Origin: Streptomyces sp. NRRL WC-3618 | GTDB lineage: Bacteria > Actinomycetota > Actinomycetes > Streptomycetales > Streptomycetaceae | Reading direction: 5' to 3' | NCBI RefSeq assembly: GCF_001280005.1 | Contig: NZ_LGDW01000236.1 | Coordinates: 120,298-184,297 of the forward strand | DNA length: 64,000 nt | Shown: in pieces, positions 49,721 through 58,661 of the stretch | Numbering within the stretch: the stretch's first letter is position 1 | Layout of the letters: every line of letters starts with the position of its first letter | The notes under the pieces: model-generated | The model's database searches: none | The model's input: only the letters and a program-made list of their open reading frames with translations | What the model was told of the DNA's origin: nothing | Translations under genes and position numbers: made by a program

Positions 49721-51133
49721 TCAGGACGCCGGGCCCGACCTCGGCACCCGCACCGTCACCTTCAGACCGTGCGGCTCGTGATGGCCGTACGAGATCGTGC
49801 CGCCGCCCGCCGCCAGCAGGACCCGGGAGATGGACAGGCCGAGGCCCGAGCCCTTGACGTTCTGATGCCGACCGCTGCGCCAGAACCTGTCGCCGATCCG
49901 GACGAGTTCCTCGTCGGTGAGGCCCGGGCCGCCGTCGGTGACGACGACCATCGAGGTCTCGCCGTTCGACGCGACCGACACGCGTACGCACTCGTCCTCG
50001 GGCGTGAACTTCACCGCGTTGTCGATCACCGCGTCCAGGGCGCTGGACAGCGTGACCGGGTCGGCCCACGCGGTGGTGGCCGGGCACTCGCCGACCAGAC
50101 GCACCCCCTTGGCTTCGGCGAGCGGGGCCCAGGCGGCGACGCGCTCGGCCGTCAGCGCGCCGATATCGGTGAGTACGAGGTCCGCCTCGGCGTGCTCGGC
50201 CAGCGCCAGGTCGAGGAGGTCGTCCAGGACCTCGGCCAGGCGCTTGCCCTCGGTGCGGACCGACGCGATCTCCTCGTTTCCCTCCGGCAGTTCGAGTGCG
50301 AGCAGTTCGATGCGCAGCAGCAGCGCGGAGAGCGGGTTGCGCAGCTGGTGCGAGGCGTCGGCGACGAAGGCACGCTGCTGCTCCAGCACGTCCTCGACGT
50401 TGTCCGCCATTTCATTGAACGACCGGGCCAGCCGTCTGAGTTCCGGCGGCCCGCCGGCCACCGCGACCCGGGACTTCAGGCTGCCGGTCGCGATGTGGTG
50501 CGTGGTGGCGTCGAGGACGCGTACGGGCTTGAGCACCCAGCCGGTGAGGCGCAGCGCGGCCCCTACGGCGAGCAGCATCGCGGCGATCTCGCCGGCGCCG
50601 ACGATGAGCCAGCCGTGCAGCGTCCGCGAACGCATCTGCCCGGTGGGCGAGTCGGTGACCACGACGGCCACGACGTCGCCGTCCCGGATGACGGGTGACG
50701 CGACGATGAGCCGGTCCCGCTGCCAGGGCCAGACCTGTTTCGGGTCGTGGCTGCGGCGCGAGAGGAGCGCTTCGGCGAACGCTTCGCGCACCTCGCCCGT
50801 TTCCGGCAGATACCAGTCCGTCGGCGCGTTGGCCATGGGTGCGTCGTTGCGGTAGAAGACCCCGGCACGGATGCCGTAGACGTCGTAGTAGCTCTCGAGT
50901 TCGCGTTGGAGGGTCTCGCCGCGCTCGTCGGTGACGGCGTCCTTGACGCGGGACCCGGTGGGCCGGTCGGTGACGAACTGGGCGAGCGCCGCGAAGCGGG
51001 CGGTGTCGTCGATCCGGTCGACGACGACCGTCTGTTGCTGGACGCCGGCCACGCTGACGGCGAGTGGGATGCCGAGCGCGAGCAGGACGGCGGCCATCAG
51101 GACGATGAGCAGCGGAAGGAGACGTGTGCGCAC
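49721..51133 (-). CDS. gluK: Sensor histidine kinase GluK
   Basis: 470 aa. TM1 (about 6-26), an extracytoplasmic sensor of about 140 residues, TM2 (about 170-190), HAMP, then the DHp domain with the phospho-His in DASHQLRNPLSALL, the N box DAVIDNAVKFTPED, G1 VVTDGGPGL and G2 GSGLGLSIS. It is nine bases downstream of gluR and faces gluABCD. In S. coelicolor GluR-GluK senses extracellular glutamate and activates gluABCD; the identity here is by architecture and locus. GTG start at 51133. Confidence 0.9.
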   Translation of the reverse strand: MRTRLLPLLIVLMAAVLLALGIPLAVSVAGVQQQTVVVDRIDDTARFAALAQFVTDRPTGSRVKDAVTDERGETLQRELESYYDVYGIRAGVFYRNDAPMANAPTDWYLPETGEVREAFAEALLSRRSHDPKQVWPWQRDRLIVASPVIRDGDVVAVVVTDSPTGQMRSRTLHGWLIVGAGEIAAMLLAVGAALRLTGWVLKPVRVLDATTHHIATGSLKSRVAVAGGPPELRRLARSFNEMADNVEDVLEQQRAFVADASHQLRNPLSALLLRIELLALELPEGNEEIASVRTEGKRLAEVLDDLLDLALAEHAEADLVLTDIGALTAERVAAWAPLAEAKGVRLVGECPATTAWADPVTLSSALDAVIDNAVKFTPEDECVRVSVASNGETSMVVVTDGGPGLTDEELVRIGDRFWRSGRHQNVKGSGLGLSISRVLLAAGGGTISYGHHEPHGLKVTVRVPRSGPAS

Positions 51134-51142
51134 CCGTACCCG

Positions 51143-51829
51143 CTACTGCGTCGGGGCGACGAGCCGGTAGCCCACGCCGCGGACGGTCTCGATCAGCGTC
51201 GGCATGTGCAACTTGGAGCGCAGGGACGCGACATGCACTTCCAGAGTGCGGCCGGTCCCCTCCCAACTGGTGCGCCAGACCTCGCTGATGATCTGTTCGC
51301 GGCGGAACACCACTCCGGGACGCTGCGCGAGGAGGGCGAGCAGATCGAACTCCTTGCGGGTCAGCTGGACAACCGAATCCTCCACGAGGACCTGCCGGGT
51401 GGACAGTTCGAGCCGCAAGGACCCCAGGTGCAGCGTGTCCTCACCGGCATCGGCGCTGTCCTCATGCACGTTGCGCCGGCTGACGGCGTGGATCCGGGCG
51501 AGCAGCTCGCCGGTGTCGTACGGCTTCACCACGTAGTCGTCGGCGCCGAGGTTGAGGCCGTGGATGCGGGAGCGGATGTCGGAGCGCGCGGTGACCATGA
51601 TCACGGGGGTGTTGGTGCGCTTGCGGATCTTGCCGCACACCTCGTAGCCGTCCTGGTCGGGCAGGCCCAGGTCGAGCAGCACCACCCCGAAGCCGTTGCC
51701 CTCCGGGACGAGGGCCTGAAGGGCTTCCTCGCCGCTACGGGCGTGGGTGACGGCGAAACCGTGCCGCGCCAGCACCGCGGAGAGCGCGGCGGCGACATGG
51801 TTGTCGTCCTCGACGAGGAGCAGTCTCAT
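51143..51829 (-). CDS. gluR: Response regulator GluR, OmpR/PhoB family
   Basis: 228 aa. Receiver domain 1-120 with the acidic pocket VEDDN, phospho-acceptor Asp in LLDLGLPD and Lys in VVKPYD; winged-helix DNA-binding domain about 130-225 (LTRKEFDLLALLAQRPGVVFRREQII, GRTLEVHVASLRSKL). ATG at 51829 has AAAGGGG upstream. First gene of gluR-gluK, divergent from gluABCD. Inverted repeats in the gap are candidate targets. An upstream in-frame ATG at 52045 would add 72 residues of unlikely composition through the operator region. Confidence 0.93.
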   Translation of the reverse strand: MRLLLVEDDNHVAAALSAVLARHGFAVTHARSGEEALQALVPEGNGFGVVLLDLGLPDQDGYEVCGKIRKRTNTPVIMVTARSDIRSRIHGLNLGADDYVVKPYDTGELLARIHAVSRRNVHEDSADAGEDTLHLGSLRLELSTRQVLVEDSVVQLTRKEFDLLALLAQRPGVVFRREQIISEVWRTSWEGTGRTLEVHVASLRSKLHMPTLIETVRGVGYRLVAPTQ

Positions 51830-51896
51830 CGCGACCCCTTTCGGTTTCGTCGGTTTCGTCGACCTCTGTTCACCGGTCGTACCGGTTCGACTTGTA

Positions 51897-51946
51897 CACC
51901 ACATGGGTGCATCGCATGTGGTGCACCAGCGGAGTACACCATGTGG
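51897..51946. promoter_or_regulatory. Cluster of CACCACATG inverted repeats
   Basis: CACCACATG (51897-51905), nine bases, CATGTGGTG (51915-51923): perfect 9-bp arms. CCATGTGG at 51939-51946 repeats the half-site. It lies 68-117 bases upstream of gluR. Candidate GluR sites. Confidence 0.55.
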
Positions 51947-52007
51947 ACCCCCACGCGCGCGTGCGTGATTCCGGTTGCGGATCGCTTCCGTTATCCAGCC
52001 GGTACGC

Positions 52008-52059
52008 ACTTTCGGATGGTGCTCGAAAGTTTGTCGACCTGACATCGGATCGTTATCCT
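52008..52059 (+). promoter_or_regulatory. gluA promoter with adjacent inverted repeat
   Basis: -35 TTGTCG (52031-52036) and -10 TATCCT (52054-52059), 17-bp spacer, giving a start near 52066 and a leader of about 77 nt. ACTTTCG (52008-52014), nine bases, CGAAAGT (52024-52030) abuts the -35, the usual place for an activator. Confidence 0.6.
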
Positions 52060-52142
52060 CAAGTTCCCCTCAGATGTAATGACGCTGGTCCGACGGGGTC
52101 ACTACTGTCCTCCGAAACCGAGGTGGACGGAGCCAGTAAGCG

Positions 52143-52919
52143 ATGACGGAAGTATCGGTGGCCAAGGACAACGTGGCTGCGACCGGCGATCTGGTTGTCC
52201 TGAAGAACGTCAACAAGCATTTTGGCGCGTTGCATGTTCTCCAGGACATCGACCTGACCATCACCCGCGGCGAAGTGGTCGTGGTCATCGGACCCTCCGG
52301 GTCCGGTAAGTCCACCCTCTGCCGCGCAATCAACCGCCTGGAGACCATCGATTCGGGAGACATCTCGATCGACGGCAAGCCGCTGCCCCAGGAGGGCAAG
52401 GCGCTGGCCCGGCTGCGCGCCGATGTCGGCATGGTCTTCCAGTCCTTCAATCTCTTCGCGCACAAGACGGTGCTGGAGAACGTGATGCTGGGCCAGCTCA
52501 AGGTCCGCAAGGCCGACAAGAAGACGGCCGAGGAGAAGGCCCGCGCCCTGCTCGACCGGGTGGGCGTCGCCACTCAGGCGGACAAGTACCCCGCGCAGCT
52601 CTCCGGCGGCCAGCAGCAGCGCGTCGCCATCGCGCGAGCCCTGGCCATGGACCCCAAGGTCATGCTCTTCGACGAGCCGACGTCGGCCCTCGACCCGGAG
52701 ATGATCAACGAGGTCCTGGAGGTCATGCAGCAACTCGCCCGCGAGGGCATGACCATGATCGTCGTCACCCACGAGATGGGCTTCGCCCGTTCGGCCGCCA
52801 ATCGAGTGGTGTTCATGGCGGACGGCCGCATCGTCGAAGAGGCTGTGCCGGACCAGTTCTTCAGCAACCCGCGCAGCGACCGCGCGAAGGACTTTTTGTC
52901 CAAGATCCTGCACCACTGA
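52143..52919 (+). CDS. gluA: Glutamate ABC transporter ATP-binding protein
   Basis: 258 aa, polar amino-acid uptake ATPase. Walker [11 protein letters not shown] (about 49-58), Q-loop [11 protein letters not shown], signature [15 protein letters not shown], Walker [15 protein letters not shown], switch VTHEMGFA: all intact. It drives GluCD. First gene of gluABCD; 88 bases precede gluB. ATG at 52143 with GGAG some distance upstream. Confidence 0.96.
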   Translation: MTEVSVAKDNVAATGDLVVLKNVNKHFGALHVLQDIDLTITRGEVVVVIGPSGSGKSTLCRAINRLETIDSGDISIDGKPLPQEGKALARLRADVGMVFQSFNLFAHKTVLENVMLGQLKVRKADKKTAEEKARALLDRVGVATQADKYPAQLSGGQQQRVAIARALAMDPKVMLFDEPTSALDPEMINEVLEVMQQLAREGMTMIVVTHEMGFARSAANRVVFMADGRIVEEAVPDQFFSNPRSDRAKDFLSKILHH

Positions 52920-53007
52920 CGACCCGCGCGTCTCTGGCATGCCTCGCCCGTCAGGCCTGCACGGCACCGACGGCCCGCGCCACTCCATCAGCCAAAGGAT
53001 GTTCACC

Positions 53008-53844
53008 ATGAAGCTCCGCAAGGTCACCGCGGCATCCGCCGCCGCCCTCGTCCTCGCCCTCACCGCCACCGCGTGCGGCTCCAGCGACAAGGACAGCTCC
53101 GGCGGCTCTGGTGACGGCAAGAAGATCACCGTAGGCATCAAGTTCGACCAGCCCGGCATCGGCCAGAAGACCCCGCAGGGCTACACGGGCTTCGACGTCG
53201 ATGTCGCCAAATACATCGCCAAGCAGCTCGGCTACAGCGAGGACCAGATCGAGTGGAAGGAGTCGAAGAGCGCCGACCGCGAGACCATGCTGCAGCGCGG
53301 CGACGTCGACTTCATCGCCGCCTCGTACTCGATCAACGACAAGCGTCTGGCGAAGGTCGACTTCGCCGGCCCGTACCTGCTGGCCCACCAGGACGTCCTG
53401 ATCCGTTCCGACGACGACACGATCAAGTCGCCGGCGGACCTCAACAGCAAGAAGCTGTGCTCGGTGGTCGGCTCGACCTCGGCGCAGAACGTCCATGACA
53501 AGTTGGCGCCCAAGGCCCAGCTGCAGGAGTACCCGACGTACTCGGCCTGTCTGTCCGGTCTGCAGAACAAGGCCATCGACGCGCTGACCACCGACGACTC
53601 GATCCTCGCCGGCTACGCCGCACAGGACGCCTTCAAGGGGAAGTTCAAGCTCGGTCACTTCAAGATGACCAACGAGAACTACGGCATCGGCGTCAAGAAG
53701 GGCAGCGATCTGAAGGCGAAGATCAACACCGCCCTGGAGAAGATGGTCTCCGACGGTTCCTGGCAGAAGGCCGTTGACGCGAACCTCGGCCCCGCCGGCT
53801 ACAAGAACGAGCCCGCGCCGAAGATCGGCGACATCAAGAGCTGA
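53008..53844 (+). CDS. gluB: Glutamate-binding lipoprotein
   Basis: 278 aa. Lipoprotein signal with lipobox LTATAC (Cys about residue 24) and a Ser/Gly linker, then an amino-acid-binding bilobal fold: GIKFDQPG, YTGFDVDVAKYIAKQLGY, SIND-RLAKVDFAGPYL, KLCSVVGSTSAQNV, DALTTDDSILAGY. Captures glutamate outside the cell and delivers it to GluCD. ATG 53008 has AAAGGA eight bases upstream; an ATG three codons earlier overlaps that site. Confidence 0.95.
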   Translation: MKLRKVTAASAAALVLALTATACGSSDKDSSGGSGDGKKITVGIKFDQPGIGQKTPQGYTGFDVDVAKYIAKQLGYSEDQIEWKESKSADRETMLQRGDVDFIAASYSINDKRLAKVDFAGPYLLAHQDVLIRSDDDTIKSPADLNSKKLCSVVGSTSAQNVHDKLAPKAQLQEYPTYSACLSGLQNKAIDALTTDDSILAGYAAQDAFKGKFKLGHFKMTNENYGIGVKKGSDLKAKINTALEKMVSDGSWQKAVDANLGPAGYKNEPAPKIGDIKS

Positions 53845-53919
53845 ATCAGCGCCTGACGGGGTGCGCCGGTCCTCAGGCCGGCGCACCGGGGCTCTCGACA
53901 CGCGGAAGCGCGGGAGATC

Positions 53920-54588
53920 GTGTTCGACTTTCTTGAAGGTTACGACCTGCTGGGTGCCTTCTGGGTGACTGTCCAGCTCACCCTTCTCTCGGCCGTCGGT
54001 TCGCTCGTGTGGGGAACCATATTGGCCGCCATGCGCGTCGGTCCGGTGCCACTGATGCGCGGCTTCGGCACCGCCTACGTGAATATTGTGCGGAACATCC
54101 CGCTGACCGTGATCATCCTGTTCACCTCACTGGGCTTGAGCCAGACACTCAGCGTCACTATGGGGGCGCCGAACAACTTCGAGACCCAGAACTTCCGGCT
54201 CGCCGTGCTGGGTCTGATCCTCTACACCTCGGCCTTCGTGTGTGAGGCCCTGCGCTCCGGCATCAACACGGTGCCGGTCGGCCAGGCGGAGGCGGCGCGT
54301 GCCATCGGCCTGAACTTCACCCAGGTGCTGACCCTGGTGGTGCTTCCCCAGGCGTTCCGGTCGGTGGTCGGCCCGCTGGCGAACGTCCTGATTGCCCTCA
54401 CCAAGAACACGACGGTGGCCGCGGCGATCGGCGTCGGCGAGGCAGCCCTGCTGATGAAGAAGATGATCGAGAACGAGGCCCAACTGATCCTGATCTCCGC
54501 GGTCTTCGCGTTCGGTTTCGTGTGTCTGACGCTGCCGACCGGCCTGATCATGGGTTGGGTGGGCAAGAAGGTGGCGGTGAAGCGATGA
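53920..54588 (+). CDS. gluC: Glutamate ABC transporter permease
   Basis: 222 aa, HisMQ-type permease with about five membrane segments. The cytoplasmic EAA loop reads GQAEAARAIGLNFTQVLTLVVLPQAF; RNIPLTVIILF marks the family. GTG at 53920 has GGGAG three bases upstream. It overlaps gluD by four bases (ATGA), a sign of coupled translation. Forms the channel together with GluD. Confidence 0.95.
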   Translation: MFDFLEGYDLLGAFWVTVQLTLLSAVGSLVWGTILAAMRVGPVPLMRGFGTAYVNIVRNIPLTVIILFTSLGLSQTLSVTMGAPNNFETQNFRLAVLGLILYTSAFVCEALRSGINTVPVGQAEAARAIGLNFTQVLTLVVLPQAFRSVVGPLANVLIALTKNTTVAAAIGVGEAALLMKKMIENEAQLILISAVFAFGFVCLTLPTGLIMGWVGKKVAVKR

Positions 54589-55490
54589 GCTCCGTTCTCT
54601 ACGACGCCCAGGGGCCCCGTGCCAAGCGGCGCAACGTCTTTGTCACCGTCGTCTTCTTGATCGCCCTCGCGGCGGTGCTGTGGTGGGTGTTCAACGCTCT
54701 CCAGGACAAGCAGCAGTTGGAGTGGGAGAAGTGGAAACCCTTCCTCGCCGGAACGGAGGCCTGGTCCACGTATATCTGGCCCGGACTTCAGAACACGCTG
54801 AAGGCTGCGGCACTCGCCATGGTCATCGCGCTGCCGCTGGGGGCCGTCTTCGGTATCGCACGGCTCTCCGATCACGTGTGGGTACGAATGCCGGCCGCCG
54901 CGGTCGTGGAGTTCTTCCGTGCCATCCCGGTGCTGATCCTGATGATCTTCGGGGTCGCGTTGTACTCCGAGTACACGGACATCAGCTCGGACGACGTGCC
55001 ACTTTACGCGGTTGTCACGGGCTTGGTGCTGTACAACGCGGCGGTCCTCGCGGAGATCGTCCGGGCGGGCATCCTGTCACTGCCCAAGGGCCAGTCCGAA
55101 GCCGCCATGGCGATCGGTCTGCGCAAGAGCCAGGTCATGCGGACGATCCTGTTGCCGCAGGCGGTTACCGCCATGCTGCCGACGATCGTCAGCCAGATGG
55201 TCGTGATCGTGAAGGACACCGCTCTCGGCGGCGGCGTCCTCACGTTCCCCGACCTGATCGCCGCGGTGAGCCCGATGAGCTCTTACTACGGCGCCAACAT
55301 CATCGCCAGCTTCACGATCGTCGCTCTGATCTTCATCGCGATCAACTTCGCTCTCACGACCTTCGCGAGCTGGCTGGAGCAGCGCCTCAGGCGCGGCAAG
55401 AAGAGCACCGGCGTGGTACTCGACCCGAACGACGCGTCGATCGGAGGCACTGCGGGAACCGGAGCTGGCGGCGCCACAGGCGCGATCTGA
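54585..55490 (+). CDS. gluD: Glutamate ABC transporter permease
   Basis: 301 aa, second HisMQ-type permease with an extra N-terminal segment (FVTVVFLIALAAVLWWVF) and a 70-residue periplasmic stretch before the core. EAA loop GQSEAAMAIGLRKSQVMRTILLPQAV; FFRAIPVLILMIFG is the family motif. The Gly/Ala-rich C-terminus is probably disordered. The start overlaps the gluC stop, and the operon ends at a hairpin 25 bases after the stop. Confidence 0.95.
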   Translation: MSSVLYDAQGPRAKRRNVFVTVVFLIALAAVLWWVFNALQDKQQLEWEKWKPFLAGTEAWSTYIWPGLQNTLKAAALAMVIALPLGAVFGIARLSDHVWVRMPAAAVVEFFRAIPVLILMIFGVALYSEYTDISSDDVPLYAVVTGLVLYNAAVLAEIVRAGILSLPKGQSEAAMAIGLRKSQVMRTILLPQAVTAMLPTIVSQMVVIVKDTALGGGVLTFPDLIAAVSPMSSYYGANIIASFTIVALIFIAINFALTTFASWLEQRLRRGKKSTGVVLDPNDASIGGTAGTGAGGATGAI

Positions 55491-55515
55491 CGTTCAGTCA
55501 GTCATCGTGCACCGC

Positions 55516-55551
55516 ACGGAGGGCAGCGGCGTGATCGCCACTGCCCTCCGT
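55516..55551 (+). terminator. gluABCD terminator
   Basis: ACGGAGGGCAG (55516-55526) pairs with CTGCCCTCCGT (55541-55551); inside, GGCG-TGAT-CGCC continues the stem past one C-A mismatch, for 15 pairs. Confidence 0.85.
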
Positions 55552-55667
55552 CACTTGACGCAAGCACTCGCAATCTGTTGCATACGTTCTGTGATCGTGC
55601 ACCCCGCTCCAACTTCCTGTTCACTTGTGTCGATGAAGACGTCGCTCTGGGCAGGGGGCGCCGCGCC

Positions 55668-57386
55668 ATGGACCCGGTGATCATCGTCGGAGCGGGGCCG
55701 GTCGGGCTCACGCTGGCGCTTGCGCTGGCGCGTCAGGAGGTCCCCTCGGTCGTCCTCGACGAGGGGCCGGGCAAGGACGACCAGCGCCCCGCGCGCACGG
55801 TCGTGCTGCGCGAGGACACCGCCGCGCTCCTGGAGCGGCTGACCGGAGTGCCGATCGCCGACGCCGGTCTCCACTGGGCCGGATGGCGGTCGATGCGGCG
55901 CAAGCAGGTGATGCGTCAGATCTCCTTCGGCGGCGAGGAGTCGGACGGGCCCGCGGACGCACCCCCGTCGGGGCTCGCACCGGAGCCCGTCGCCGCATCC
56001 GACGCACCCCTGCACGTCGCCCAGCACGTCCTGACCGGCGCCCTGCGCACCGCGATCGCGCGCGAGCGGCTCGTCAAGGTTGCCGTCAACAGCCGCCTCG
56101 ACTCCGTCGAGCAGGAGCCGTCCGGAGTGACGGCCCACACCCGCGGCCCGGCCGGCACCTGGTGGCGCGGCAGTTACCTCGTCGGCTGCGACGGCCCGCG
56201 CTCCACGGTGCGCAAACTCCAGGACATCCGCTTCCCCGGACGTACCGCCGTGGAACGACACGCCGTTGCCGCGCTGCGTACGGAACTTCCTTGGCCCGGC
56301 GAGGCGTTGTTGCACCGGATGCCGCCGTGGCGGACATCCGGGCCCTCGGCCGGGGAGATCACCGCCCGCCCGCTTCCCGACGGTGTGTGGCGCCTGGACT
56401 GGCTGATGCCGCCCGGCAAGGACCTGGTCACGCCCGAGCTCCTCGTGAACCGCGTCCGGGAGACTCTCGCGGGCTGGAGCGGCGGCTCCACACCGCCGTA
56501 CGACCTCCTCGACACGGGCGTCCACATCGTCCACCACCGGCTCGCCCGGCGCTGGCGGGCGGGCCGGGTCTTCCTCGCCGGGGACGCCGCTCACCTGCTC
56601 GGCACGCTCGGCACCCAGGGCCTGGACGAGGGGCTGCGGGACGCCGACAACCTCGCCTGGAAACTGGCCCTGGCCTGGCACCACGGCCCGCACGAGGCGC
56701 TGCTGGACAGCTACCAGACCGAGCGCCGCGCGGCCGTCTCCGCCCGGCTGCGCGCCGCCGACCAGGCACTCCCCCTGCTGCGCGGCGGTGGCGGGCTGCG
56801 GTCGTACGTCCCCGGGTCGGCCCGCGGACACGACGGGCTGCTCACGGACGGTCACCTGGGGCGCGGCGTCCTGGGCGAGCCCGGGACATACGCCCATTCT
56901 CCGCTGGCGCCCCAGCACATCGAGGCGGAGGTCTCGGTGGACACCCCGCCCGGCTCACAGGTGACGGACGTCCGTGTCACCGCGGAGGATGGTTCCTTCG
57001 TGCGGCTGCGGGAACGGCTGGGCCACGGTGCGCTGCTGGTGGTGCTGATCGCGCCGGGTACGGGTGTGTGGGAGCGCAAGCACTGGGTGAGCGCCGGGAT
57101 CATGCCCCGACTGGCGGCCGCGGTGGCCGCGCTGCCGCATCCCGCCGAGCTGCTGGTCACCGAGAGCTATCCGGGCGCGGCCGCCCACACCGTGCTGCTG
57201 ATCCGCCCGGACGGGCACCTGGTCACGGCGTTGAGAGGGGTACGCCCGGCCGACCTGTACGCGGCGGCCGAGGCGACGCTGGGCGGGCCCGTGCGGGACA
57301 GGGCGAACGACAAGGCCGAGGAGACAGGCGAGGCGGACACGTCGGACGCGACGGCGAACACGGAAGCCGCGGCGGGCACGCGCTGA
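55668..57386 (+). CDS. FAD-dependent aromatic monooxygenase (PheA/TfdB type)
   Basis: 572 aa. Rossmann FAD motif IIVGAGPVGLTLALAL at the N-terminus, the second motif YLVGCDGPRSTVRK (about 165-180) and the ribityl-binding RVFLAGDAAHLLGTLGTQGL (about 300-320), followed by DADNLAWKLAL; a C-terminal thioredoxin-like domain (about 420-560) is catalytically plain. Family members hydroxylate phenols or polyketide rings with NAD(P)H. Nothing nearby identifies the substrate. ATG at 55668 directly precedes the FAD strand; frames further upstream lack a start signal. The last 35 residues are acidic and low-complexity. Confidence 0.9.
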   Translation: MDPVIIVGAGPVGLTLALALARQEVPSVVLDEGPGKDDQRPARTVVLREDTAALLERLTGVPIADAGLHWAGWRSMRRKQVMRQISFGGEESDGPADAPPSGLAPEPVAASDAPLHVAQHVLTGALRTAIARERLVKVAVNSRLDSVEQEPSGVTAHTRGPAGTWWRGSYLVGCDGPRSTVRKLQDIRFPGRTAVERHAVAALRTELPWPGEALLHRMPPWRTSGPSAGEITARPLPDGVWRLDWLMPPGKDLVTPELLVNRVRETLAGWSGGSTPPYDLLDTGVHIVHHRLARRWRAGRVFLAGDAAHLLGTLGTQGLDEGLRDADNLAWKLALAWHHGPHEALLDSYQTERRAAVSARLRAADQALPLLRGGGGLRSYVPGSARGHDGLLTDGHLGRGVLGEPGTYAHSPLAPQHIEAEVSVDTPPGSQVTDVRVTAEDGSFVRLRERLGHGALLVVLIAPGTGVWERKHWVSAGIMPRLAAAVAALPHPAELLVTESYPGAAAHTVLLIRPDGHLVTALRGVRPADLYAAAEATLGGPVRDRANDKAEETGEADTSDATANTEAAAGTR

Positions 57387-57450
57387 CGGCTGCTCTCCGT
57401 CGGCGCCACGCGCCCCTCTCGTCGTCGCGCGTCCACATCGTGAGGCGGAG

Positions 57451-57479
57451 TTGACCGCTTCGTACCGCCATGCTGTACT
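57451..57479 (+). promoter_or_regulatory. Promoter of the cysteine leader peptide and cdo
   Basis: TTGACC (57451-57456), 17-bp spacer, TGTACT (57474-57479). The -10 ends seven bases before the leader-peptide GTG at 57487, so the mRNA would start at or one base before the start codon. Confidence 0.75.
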
Positions 57480-57486
57480 CCGGAAC

Positions 57487-57579
57487 GTGACCGAAGCCGA
57501 CACCGATGTGCGCCTGTGGCGGAGGGTCCATATGGACCTCGTCCGCTATGCGGGCTGCGTGTGTCGCCCGTCCCGCTGA
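57487..57579 (+). CDS. Cysteine-containing putative leader peptide
   Basis: 30 aa: it ends RRVHMDLVRYAGCVCRPSR, matching the actinobacterial putative-leader-peptide pattern (R-x-H-V/M-D-L-x-R ... C-R) seen ahead of sulphur-metabolism genes. Two Cys codons (TGC, TGT) lie just before the stop. A promoter points at the GTG, implying leaderless translation; an internal GTG at 57508 would give a 23-aa form with the same ending. Cysteine dioxygenase starts 78 bases after the stop, so ribosome behaviour at the Cys codons may control it. Confidence 0.72.
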   Translation: MTEADTDVRLWRRVHMDLVRYAGCVCRPSR

Positions 57580-57657
57580 ATTCGCAACCTTGAACCCCGC
57601 GCCCGCCGCTCATCCGCGCCGCGCGCGCTCCCCGCGAACGTCACCTGGACGGTACCC

Positions 57658-58203
57658 GTGTCCGTGTCACCTTCCGTATCCGCCCCCGCTCAGGTCTCCG
57701 GTGCGCCCAAGACCCCGACACAGGCGGAGCTTCTCGACTTCGTACGCCGTACGGCCGCCGACGACGAGCTGGTCGCCGCTCTGCCGCTCGACCCCGAGGG
57801 CCGCACCTGGGTGCGTCTTGAGGGCCCCGGCGGCAGCGAGGCCTGGCTGATCGGGTGGCCGCCCGGCACCGGTACCGGCTGGCACGACCACGCCGACTCG
57901 GTCGGCGCCTTCCTCACCGCGGCCGGTGAGCTCAAGGAGCACTCGCTCGCCGCCCGGCTGCCCACCGACGGCTGGAAGACCCTCGAACTCACCGAGGACG
58001 TCGACCGGGAGCGGCTACTGGCAGCCGGCCAGGGCCGGAGCTTCGGCCGCCACCATGTGCACGAGGTGCTCAACGAGTCCCGCGACCAGCACGCGATCTC
58101 GGTTCACGCCTACTATCCGCCGCTGCCCCAGATCCGCCGCTACAGCCGTACGGGACAGGTGCTGCGGCTGGAGCACGTCGAGCGCCCGCAGGACTGGCAG
58201 TAG
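57658..58203 (+). CDS. Cysteine dioxygenase family protein
   Basis: 181 aa, cupin fold. Oxidises cysteine to cysteine sulphinate with non-haem iron. Iron ligands are visible: HDH in TGWHDHADS (about 84-86) and the third His in FGRHHVHEVLN (about 125). GTG at 57658 has GGACGG five bases upstream. Ten bases separate it from the rhodanese gene, so the two form a sulphur-metabolism pair preceded by the Cys leader peptide. Confidence 0.93.
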   Translation: MSVSPSVSAPAQVSGAPKTPTQAELLDFVRRTAADDELVAALPLDPEGRTWVRLEGPGGSEAWLIGWPPGTGTGWHDHADSVGAFLTAAGELKEHSLAARLPTDGWKTLELTEDVDRERLLAAGQGRSFGRHHVHEVLNESRDQHAISVHAYYPPLPQIRRYSRTGQVLRLEHVERPQDWQ

Positions 58204-58213
58204 GTGACCGACA

Positions 58214-58612
58214 GTGAGCGAACAGCCGATCGGCATCGACGAGTTGCTGGACCGCGTCCGCGACACCTACGCGCGCGTGGAGACACACGAGGCGTACGAG
58301 GCCGCACAGGCCGGTGAGGCGCTGCTGGTGGACATCCGGTACGCGGCTCTGCGGGAGCGCGACGGCCTGATTCCCGGCGCGCTCGTGGTCGAGCGCAACG
58401 AACTCGAGTGGCGTCTGGATCCCCGGGGCAGCCATCGCGCGCCCCAGGCGACCGGTCACGACCTGCGGATCGTGGTGATCTGCAACGAGGGTTACGCGTC
58501 GAGCCTCGCGGCCGTGTCCCTGCACCGGTTGGGGCTACGCCGGGCGACCGACCTGGTCGGCGGGTTCCAGGCCTGGCGGGCGGCCGGGCTTCCGGTGACG
58601 TCACAGGCGTAG
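58214..58612 (+). CDS. Rhodanese-like sulphurtransferase
   Basis: 132 aa, single rhodanese domain. Opens with the conserved LLVDIRYAALRERDGLIPGALVV (read in parts) and has the catalytic Cys in VVICNEGYASSLAA, with GGFQAWRAAGLPV at the end. It moves sulphane sulphur, fitting cysteine breakdown by the neighbouring dioxygenase. GTG at 58214; it lies ten bases from the upstream stop, so the two are probably translated together. Confidence 0.92.
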   Translation: MSEQPIGIDELLDRVRDTYARVETHEAYEAAQAGEALLVDIRYAALRERDGLIPGALVVERNELEWRLDPRGSHRAPQATGHDLRIVVICNEGYASSLAAVSLHRLGLRRATDLVGGFQAWRAAGLPVTSQA

Positions 58613-58661
58613 TGAGCGTCGCAGGCGTACTGAGGACGCGAGGTCGTCGTTCCGTCCGCCT

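Larger units (their letters stand above)
51830..52142. other. gluR-gluA divergent control region
   Basis: 313 bases, no gene. Contains inverted repeats at 51897-51923 and 52008-52030, a third related half-site CCATGTGG at 51939-51946, and the gluA promoter (52031-52059). Confidence 0.8.
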
